Assembly: GCA_003644825.1 (NCBI GenBank)
Contig: QNDJ01000043.1
Location: forward strand, 1 to 9,047
Length of the DNA stretch: 9,047 bases
From: B21-G16 sp003644825 [NCBI: Candidatus Zhuqueibacterota bacterium]
GTDB lineage: Bacteria > SM23-31 > B21-G16
Direction of reading: 5' to 3'
The notes beneath the pieces were generated by a model. The model was not told the DNA's origin. It worked only from the letters and a program-made list of their open reading frames with translations, and searched no databases. A program made the translations under genes and the position numbers. This document shows positions 1-7,170 of this stretch, piece by piece; the first letter of the stretch is position 1, and every line of letters begins with the position of its first letter.

Positions 1-22
1 CTCTTATTTCTTTAGGATCCAT
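1..22 (-). CDS. Possible 5' end of a gene downstream of ligA (partial)
   Basis: Reading leftwards, an ATG at 22-20 opens a frame that runs off the window edge and encodes M-D-P-K-E-I-R. A purine-rich GGGGG tract (31-27) lies 4 bases upstream of it. A similar G-run precedes the ATG of the Gfo/Idh gene at 5871, so this may be a usable ribosome-binding site here. The 85-base gap after the ligA stop would fit a co-transcribed gene. Seven codons are too few to name a product or to prove that it is coding. Confidence 0.35.
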
Positions 23-107
23 TGCACCCCCAAATTCTAATTTTAATTTTTCTAAATTTAAAAAATTTAATAATTATTTTAATCAATGTCAATTTAAAAT
101 TTCTAAA

Positions 108-2150
<2,043 letters not shown>

Positions 2151-2171
2151 TTAAAAATTCCCTTAAAATGA

Positions 2172-2200
2172 AATTTAACATTTAAAAAATAATTTTTCAA
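2172..2200 (-). promoter_or_regulatory. Weak candidate promoter for ligA
   Basis: On the minus strand a -35-like TTGAAA (2200-2195) is followed after 17 bases by TAAATT (2177-2172), giving 5/6 and 4/6 matches to the sigma70 consensus. Transcription would start near 2165 with a leader of about 40 bases. It overlaps the 2177-2205 inverted repeat, which could therefore act as an operator. In sequence this AT-rich such matches are common, so this is only a suggestion. Confidence 0.2.
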
Positions 2201-2205
2201 ATGTT
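2177..2205. repeat. Inverted repeat with A/T core, ligA side
   Basis: The arms AACATTT (2177-2183) and AAATGTT (2199-2205) are perfectly complementary. Inside them AAAAA (2184-2188) pairs with TTTTT (2193-2197), leaving an ATAA loop and one unpaired C (2198). The 12 base pairs are nearly all A-T. The core AAAAAATAATTTTT recurs exactly in the hairpin at 2403-2430. It could be a protein-binding site or a leader hairpin. Confidence 0.4.
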
Positions 2206-2248
2206 TTGTTTAATATAGTCTTCCTTCTCATATATGTTGATGGCTAAA

Positions 2249-2262
2249 AGTATACTCGAGTA
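2249..2262. promoter_or_regulatory. Overlapping palindromes, possible operator
   Basis: AGTATACT (2249-2256) and TACTCGAGTA (2253-2262) are perfect palindromes that overlap by four bases near the middle of the divergent region. The 8-mer AGTATACT occurs again at 7144-7151, in front of the last gene of the operon. Dimeric repressors usually bind palindromes of this size, but no regulator gene lies in the window and the match may be chance. Confidence 0.25.
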
Positions 2263-2290
2263 ATAAAAAAAGAAAAATCTTAAAATCTTA

Positions 2291-2319
2291 TTGATTGAAG
2301 AAAAATTTATTTATATATT
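2291..2319 (+). promoter_or_regulatory. Weak candidate promoter for the sugar operon
   Basis: TTGATT (2291-2296) and TATATT (2314-2319) are separated by 17 bases and match the sigma70 -35 and -10 hexamers at 4/6 and 5/6 positions. A start near 2326 would give a leader of about 115 bases containing the 2403-2430 hairpin. A perfect TATAAT at 2338-2343 lacks a good -35 partner but is an alternative -10. Confidence 0.25.
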
Positions 2320-2402
2320 ATTAACTGAATTTTCATATATAATATTACGCATACACGATATATATCCTGCCAATGTCAAAAATCGATTATAAATTTTCTT
2401 CA

Positions 2403-2430
2403 TTAGTTAAAAAAATAATTTTTAAACTAA
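2403..2430. repeat. Inverted repeat with A/T core, operon side
   Basis: TTAGTT (2403-2408) pairs with AACTAA (2425-2430). Inside, AAAAA (2409-2413) pairs with TTTTT (2419-2423), leaving an AATAA loop and one unpaired A (2424). This is the same architecture as the hairpin at 2177-2205, including one bulged base on the 3' side, with the same 14-base core but different outer arms. It ends 12 bases before the doxX-type start codon, and its last two bases belong to the presumed AAGGG ribosome-binding site. Confidence 0.4.
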
Positions 2431-2442
2431 GGGTTAATTACA

Positions 2443-2958
2443 ATGCAAAAAGAAATTACACTTGGTCAAATGGATTTACCGAATTATAGAAATGTTCAAC
2501 TAACAATTCTTGTAATTTTAAGGGTTCTTATTGGTTGGCATTTTCTATATGAGGGGGTAGTAAAACTGCTTAGCCCTTACTGGTCTTCGGTAGGGTATCT
2601 TCTGGAAGCAAAGGGTATATTTTCCGGGTTATTTAACTGGATAACAGCCAGTTCAACTGCAATTAGAGTAGTAGATTTTTTAAATATCTGGGGATTGATT
2701 GCAATCGGGCTTGGATTAATATTGGGTTGTTTAACAAGAGCTGCAAGTATAGCAGGTATAATTCTATTGGGTTTATATTATGTGGCAAATCCACCATTTG
2801 TTGGGTTTAAATACTCATTTCCAACAGAGGGGAGTTATTTGATAGTAAATAAAAACTTAATAGAGATTTTTGCTCTTGCAGTGTTAACAGTATTTCCAAC
2901 TGGTAAAATAATCGGACTCGATAGGTTAATATTTTATAAAAAGAAATCTGCTGGATAA
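2443..2958 (+). CDS. DoxX-family integral membrane protein
   Basis: A 171-residue membrane protein with four hydrophobic segments (about 18-41, 76-96, 99-115 and 137-153). The first segment has the DoxX signature pattern R-x3-G-W-H-F-L-Y-E-G-x2-K-L (R27, G31, E37, G38, K41). DoxX was first described as a subunit of the archaeal thiosulfate:quinone oxidoreductase. Relatives are widespread small membrane proteins tied to redox chemistry, mostly of unknown function. A long loop between segments 1 and 2 carries W47 and two aromatic-rich stretches. The start has only a weak AAGGG nine bases upstream. A later Met10 lacks any site, so the first ATG is kept. The gene heads the operon, 54 bases ahead of a Tat-exported oxidoreductase, which suggests it may pass that enzyme's electrons to quinone. 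That role is inference. The family call itself is fairly secure. Confidence 0.82.
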   Translation: MQKEITLGQMDLPNYRNVQLTILVILRVLIGWHFLYEGVVKLLSPYWSSVGYLLEAKGIFSGLFNWITASSTAIRVVDFLNIWGLIAIGLGLILGCLTRAASIAGIILLGLYYVANPPFVGFKYSFPTEGSYLIVNKNLIEIFALAVLTVFPTGKIIGLDRLIFYKKKSAG

Positions 2959-3012
2959 AAATTTAGCTTTTTGTAGCTTTTATCAAGAGTTATAAAATCT
3001 GGAGGAATTAAA

Positions 3013-4575
3013 ATGAGTCAGGAACCAAAGGAAAATAATAAAAAAACAGGTGAAGAACCCGATGAGGGTTCTATTGGAAGAAGAGATTTATTAAAGGGGC
3101 TTGCTACAATACCTGTTATAGGGGTTTTTCTGTACAGTTTGTTTAAGAAGAGGTCCTATGATAAACGTATAAAGAAGAGTATTTTTGAAGAATTAGGTTT
3201 AAGTAGAGAGGCTCCGGCTGTTCTTCCAAAATATACTATGAAAAAGCCCGGTCAGTTGATAAGATTAGGGATTATAGGTTTTGGTGGAAGGGGGGAAGCT
3301 CTTGTTAGGTCTTCTGGTTTTGCCCATCCCGATTGGATTGAAAAGAAAAAGAAAGATGCTCTGAAAAACAAAAGAGACAAAACATTAAAGCATTTTTTAG
3401 AACAGGAGGACCTTAATATTGTTTACAATGGGGTTTGTGATGTTTTTGATATTCGGGCAGAAAGAGGTTTAGCCACTGCTGGAAAATCAGCAAAAAGATA
3501 TATTCACTATCAGGAACTGCTGGCAAGTAAAGATATTGATGCAGTAATTATTGCTACTCCAGACCACTGGCATGCCCGGATGGTTATCGATGCAGCTAAA
3601 GCCGGAAAGCATGTTTATGTTGAAAAATGTATGACGAGAACTGTTGATGAAGTTTACAGGGTTGTTGATGCAGTTAAAAAAAGTAATATAGTTTTTCAAC
3701 TGGGTCACCAGGGAAGAGAAGCTGAAAGTTATATTAAGGCAAGAGAAATTATGAAGAAAAATATTCTTGGTAAGGTGACACTGGTTGTAACATCTACAAA
3801 TAGAAATGACCCCAATGGTGCCTGGGTATATAAAATTCATAAAGATGCTAGCCCGAAAAATATTGATTGGGAACAGTTTCTTGGGCCTGCACCCAGAAGA
3901 CCGTTCAGCCTGGAAAGATTTTTCAGATGGAGATGCTGGTATGATTATGGAACGGGATTATCAGGCGACCTTTTCACGCATGAGTATGATGCTGTTAACC
4001 AGATTATGGATTTAGGAATACCGAGGTCTGCAGTGGCTTCTGGAGGAATTTACTTTTTCAAAGATGGAAGGGATGTTCCGGATGTTTATCAGGTTGTTTA
4101 TGAATATCCTGATAAGGACCTTACTCTTGTTTACAGTGCGACCCTTGCAAGTGAAAAAAGACGAGGTAAAGTTTTTATGGGACACGATGCATCTATGGAA
4201 GTGGGGGGAAGTTTAACTGTGACAGTTGATCCCAGGTCTACAAAGTATAAAAAGAAAATAGAAGAAGGTATTATAGACCTGTCTCTTCCACTGTTTGTTT
4301 ACAGCCCCGGTTTAAAAGGTATTGATGTTGTTACATCTGCTACCGAAAAATATTTTGCAGGAAGAGGATTAATGTATACTTTTAGAGGTGGAAAAATTGT
4401 TGATACAACCCATTTACATATTAAAAACTGGCTTGATTGTATAAGAAATGGAGGAAAAACAAGCTGTAATATTGATCTGGGATTCCAGGAAGCTATAACT
4501 GCTCACATGGGAACAATATCTTACAGAGAAGGAAGAAAAGTTTACTGGGACCCCGTGAAACAGAAAATAGTATGA
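3013..4575 (+). CDS. Tat-signal Gfo/Idh/MocA-family sugar oxidoreductase
   Basis: A 520-residue NAD(P)-dependent dehydrogenase-type protein, probably acting on a sugar or glycoside hydroxyl. Residues 22-28 read G-R-R-D-L-L-K, close to the twin-arginine motif, followed by a hydrophobic stretch (29-44) ending in basic residues. No clear A-x-A cleavage site follows, so it may stay anchored in the membrane facing the periplasm. The Rossmann domain (about 82-210) has the G-F-G-G-R-G dinucleotide loop at 89-94, A-T-P-D-H-W-H at 181-187 and the catalytic-lysine motif E-K at 204-205. The usual proline after that lysine is C206. The C-terminal sheet domain carries G-D-x3-H-x2-D (318-326), with H323 the likely catalytic histidine. 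A lysine-rich stretch (about 108-130) separates the first two strands. Start: GGAGGA lies six bases upstream. The Tat route fits proteins exported folded with bound cofactor, as in Zymomonas glucose-fructose oxidoreductase. The substrate is unknown. Confidence 0.88.
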   Translation: MSQEPKENNKKTGEEPDEGSIGRRDLLKGLATIPVIGVFLYSLFKKRSYDKRIKKSIFEELGLSREAPAVLPKYTMKKPGQLIRLGIIGFGGRGEALVRSSGFAHPDWIEKKKKDALKNKRDKTLKHFLEQEDLNIVYNGVCDVFDIRAERGLATAGKSAKRYIHYQELLASKDIDAVIIATPDHWHARMVIDAAKAGKHVYVEKCMTRTVDEVYRVVDAVKKSNIVFQLGHQGREAESYIKAREIMKKNILGKVTLVVTSTNRNDPNGAWVYKIHKDASPKNIDWEQFLGPAPRRPFSLERFFRWRCWYDYGTGLSGDLFTHEYDAVNQIMDLGIPRSAVASGGIYFFKDGRDVPDVYQVVYEYPDKDLTLVYSATLASEKRRGKVFMGHDASMEVGGSLTVTVDPRSTKYKKKIEEGIIDLSLPLFVYSPGLKGIDVVTSATEKYFAGRGLMYTFRGGKIVDTTHLHIKNWLDCIRNGGKTSCNIDLGFQEAITAHMGTISYREGRKVYWDPVKQKIV

Positions 4576-4601
4576 TTATTAAATAATATCAGGAGGATTG
4601 A

Positions 4602-5834
4602 ATGGGTGTAAAGTTTCGGCTTGGGCTGATGATGTTTTTGCAGTATGCAATCTGGGGTGCATGGGCACCTCCCCTTTCTGAATATTTACAGAATACACTC
4701 GGGTTTAATGGAACTCAGGTCGGTATAATTTACAGTCTTCTTCCGCTTGCTACTATCATATCGCCTTTTATTGGTGGTCAGGTCGCTGATAGATATTTTG
4801 CCACTCAAAATGTTATAGCATTTTTGCAGTTTATTGGAGGTATTTTTCTTATAATTCTTTCGAGAATCTCAAACTACACGCCTATGATGTGGATGATGCT
4901 TGTGTATTCTCTTTTGTATGCACCGACTCTTGCTCTTACAAATTCTCTTGCTTTTCATCATCTTTCTCAGTCCGATAAAGAATTTGGTTGGATACGGGTC
5001 TGGGGAACAATTGGATGGATTATTGCAGGGCTTATATTATCAGGCTGGAGATATCTTGCAAAAGCTAACACTACATTTGCCTTTCAGGGTGATACCCTTT
5101 TGTTGGCAGGTATATTTTCCATTATTATGGGAATTTTTTCTTTGAAATTACCTCATACTCCTCCCAAAAAGGAAGGAAGTAATCCTCTGGCTTTTGTTGA
5201 AGCAATAAAGATGTTAAAAGATAAAAATTTTCTTGTATTTATTATCATTTCATTTGTAGTTGCTACGGAACTGATGTTTTATTATGTTCTTACGGCTCCA
5301 TTTTTAACATCTGAAAAAATCGGTGTTGCAAGTCAGAGTGTTGCAGGTGTTATGGTTATAGCCCAGATTGCAGAGATTTTTGTTATGGCTTTTGCTTTAC
5401 CTTACTTTTTACCGAAGTTTGGTATTAGAACAACACTTACAATTGGAGTGATAGCCTGGCCTATACGATATATAATTTTTGCTATAGGTTCGCCTGTATG
5501 GCTGGTTATCGCTTCACTTGCACTACATGGTTTATGTTATGTTTTCTTTTTTACGGCATCACAAATCTATGTTGATATGGTAGCACCAAAAGATATAAGA
5601 GCGTCTGCACAGAGCCTGATTGCACTGGTAACTCTGGGTATTGGAATGTATATTGGTAGTATTTTTGCAGGATGGATACAGAACCATTTTTCCGTAATCG
5701 GGGCTCAGGGAAATATAGTAAGTACAAACTGGACTGGGGTTTTTCTTGTTCCCTGCGTTTTAACAATATTATGTGCAGTTGCTTTTATGGTGTTATTTAA
5801 AGAAAAAAGAACTTATGTTACTGCTGAAGCTTAA
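4602..5834 (+). CDS. MFS transporter, nucleoside:H+ symporter (NupG/XapB)-like
   Basis: A 410-residue inner-membrane carrier with about twelve hydrophobic segments and a central cytoplasmic stretch (about 183-208, with P-H-T-P-P-K-K-E). The first segment with L-Q-Y-A-I-W-G-A-W (13-21), the G-G-Q-V-A-D-R loop (58-64, MFS motif A) and the late H-G-L-C-Y-V-F-F-F with Q-I-Y-V-D (about 309-325) are typical of the nucleoside:H+ symporter branch of the major facilitator superfamily. E. coli members import nucleosides. Members found beside Gfo/Idh and TIM-barrel genes are more likely to carry sugars or sugar derivatives. Start: a perfect AGGAGG lies five bases upstream, and the gene begins 26 bases after the previous stop. 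Its position between the exported and the cytoplasmic oxidoreductases suggests that it imports the product of the extracytoplasmic steps. That substrate assignment is inferred from context only. Confidence 0.85.
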   Translation: MGVKFRLGLMMFLQYAIWGAWAPPLSEYLQNTLGFNGTQVGIIYSLLPLATIISPFIGGQVADRYFATQNVIAFLQFIGGIFLIILSRISNYTPMMWMMLVYSLLYAPTLALTNSLAFHHLSQSDKEFGWIRVWGTIGWIIAGLILSGWRYLAKANTTFAFQGDTLLLAGIFSIIMGIFSLKLPHTPPKKEGSNPLAFVEAIKMLKDKNFLVFIIISFVVATELMFYYVLTAPFLTSEKIGVASQSVAGVMVIAQIAEIFVMAFALPYFLPKFGIRTTLTIGVIAWPIRYIIFAIGSPVWLVIASLALHGLCYVFFFTASQIYVDMVAPKDIRASAQSLIALVTLGIGMYIGSIFAGWIQNHFSVIGAQGNIVSTNWTGVFLVPCVLTILCAVAFMVLFKEKRTYVTAEA

Positions 5835-5870
5835 TTATAGTTTTTTCCTGGTAAAAAATGGGGGTATATA

Positions 5871-7115
5871 ATGAAAAAGAGATTAGGGATAGGTATTATC
5901 GGTGCAGGGTTTGTGGCAAATTTTCATATAAGGGCATGGGTTGGAGTTCGTCATAGTGATATTCTTGGAATTATTAGCCTTGATGAAAAGGAGTCCGAAA
6001 AAGCTGCAGCCAGCGTAAAGAGGCTTGGAGTAGGTGATGCAACCGTTTATAAATCAATTTCAGAGATGGTTGCAAATCCTGATATTGATGCTATATGGAT
6101 TTGTGCTCCAAACTTCGCCCGGATTGAGGTTATGGAAGAAATTGTTCATACACTGGAAACAGGAAAAGGAAAGTTGATAGGTGTGACCTGCGAAAAACCT
6201 CTTGGAAGGAATGTAGCAGAAGCAAGAAAAATGCTGGAACTTGTTAAAAAAGTGGAACTCCTCGATGGATATCTTGAGAACCAGGTTTTTTCACCTATGG
6301 TAGTTAGGGGAAAGGAGATAATCTGGGCAAGGGGTGCAGCCATTGCTGGAAAACCTTATCTTGCGAGAGCTGCTGAAGAACACAGTGGCCCACATATGCC
6401 TTGGTTCTGGGAAGGTGAGCTACAGGGGGGCGGTGTTCTAAATGATATGATGTGTCATTCTGTAGAAACCGCCCGGTTTCTATTAACACCGCCAGGGGCA
6501 GACCGCACCGTTCTTACACCTAAAAAGGTTACTGCTTATACAAACTGTTTAAAATGGCAACGGCAGAAGTATGCGAGAATACTTGCTGAAAACAGTAGAG
6601 GGAAAACAGATTATATAAATAGACCAGCAGAGGATTTTGCCCGTTCTCTGATTGAATATGCTGATGAAAATGGTGAACCTCTTGTTGTAGAAACAACTAC
6701 TTCCTGGAATTTTGTTGGTGCAGGTCTTCGGCTGAATATGGAATTACTTGGGCCTGAATATTCTCTTTCCATCAATACTCTCGATTCCGGATTAAGAGTA
6801 TTTTTCAGTAGAAATGTAAAGGGGGATGTTGGTGAAGACCTTGTTGAAAAACAGAACGCTGAAACAGGACTTATGCCGGTTGTTGGTAATGAAGCCTTCG
6901 AGTATGGATATGAGGCTGAAGACAGGCATATGGTTGAATCTTTTTTAGCGGGTAAACGACCTGATGAAAACTTCAGTGATGGTTTAAATGTTACCGAGCT
7001 TTTGATGACTGCATATATGAGTGCTGAACAGGAAAAAACTATTGAATTTCCACCACCAAACCTCGATACATTTATTCCTGCTGTTGCAAAAGGGAAATGG
7101 AACCCTAAAAAATAA
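5871..7115 (+). CDS. Cytoplasmic Gfo/Idh/MocA-family oxidoreductase
   Basis: A 414-residue NAD(P)-dependent oxidoreductase with no signal peptide or membrane segment, so probably cytoplasmic. The N-terminal Rossmann fold starts almost at the first residue with G-I-I-G-A-G-F (8-14). I-C-A-P-N (77-81) and the classical E-K-P (108-110, catalytic lysine K109) follow. The second domain has G-G-G-V-L-N-D-x3-H-x2-E (186-199). H196 would be the catalytic histidine, and the residue three after it is E199 where the family usually has aspartate. It is divergent from the other Gfo/Idh protein of the operon, so this is not a recent duplication. The start has a GGGGG tract six bases upstream rather than a standard AGGAGG. 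In an operon with an exported paralogue and a transporter it may catalyse the reductive or final step on the imported keto-sugar. Inositol-type or amino-sugar substrates are alternatives. Confidence 0.86.
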   Translation: MKKRLGIGIIGAGFVANFHIRAWVGVRHSDILGIISLDEKESEKAAASVKRLGVGDATVYKSISEMVANPDIDAIWICAPNFARIEVMEEIVHTLETGKGKLIGVTCEKPLGRNVAEARKMLELVKKVELLDGYLENQVFSPMVVRGKEIIWARGAAIAGKPYLARAAEEHSGPHMPWFWEGELQGGGVLNDMMCHSVETARFLLTPPGADRTVLTPKKVTAYTNCLKWQRQKYARILAENSRGKTDYINRPAEDFARSLIEYADENGEPLVVETTTSWNFVGAGLRLNMELLGPEYSLSINTLDSGLRVFFSRNVKGDVGEDLVEKQNAETGLMPVVGNEAFEYGYEAEDRHMVESFLAGKRPDENFSDGLNVTELLMTAYMSAEQEKTIEFPPPNLDTFIPAVAKGKWNPKK

Positions 7116-7143
7116 ACAATCAATTAAAAAAATTCCGTTTTTT

Positions 7144-7151
7144 AGTATACT
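7144..7151. promoter_or_regulatory. Second copy of palindrome AGTATACT
   Basis: The 8-base palindrome AGTATACT from the divergent promoter region (2249-2256) is found again 19 bases before the start of the TIM-DUF1080 gene and is followed by the palindrome TTAATTAA (7151-7158). It lies in the joint-longest gap within the operon (55 bases). It may be a secondary operator or an internal promoter element, or a chance match in AT-rich sequence. Confidence 0.2.
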
Positions 7152-7170
7152 TAATTAAGAAGGAGTAATA

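Noticed and set aside
2964-2981. Direct repeat TAGCTTTT in the gap after the DoxX gene
   Set aside because: Two copies of an 8-mer at a 10-base period in AT-rich sequence have little weight and no matching copy was noticed elsewhere in the operon.
6611-7123. 170-codon minus-strand open frame opposite the second Gfo/Idh gene
   Set aside because: It is antisense to a conserved enzyme, the translation is serine- and proline-rich without recognisable motifs, and there is no separate promoter or ribosome-binding site.
7125-7144. TAAAAAA/TTTTTTA hairpin between the second Gfo/Idh gene and the TIM-DUF1080 gene as a terminator
   Set aside because: The stem is entirely A-T with a TTCCG-type loop and no GC-rich base, so it would be unstable. 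The next gene follows 26 bases later with a good ribosome-binding site, consistent with read-through.
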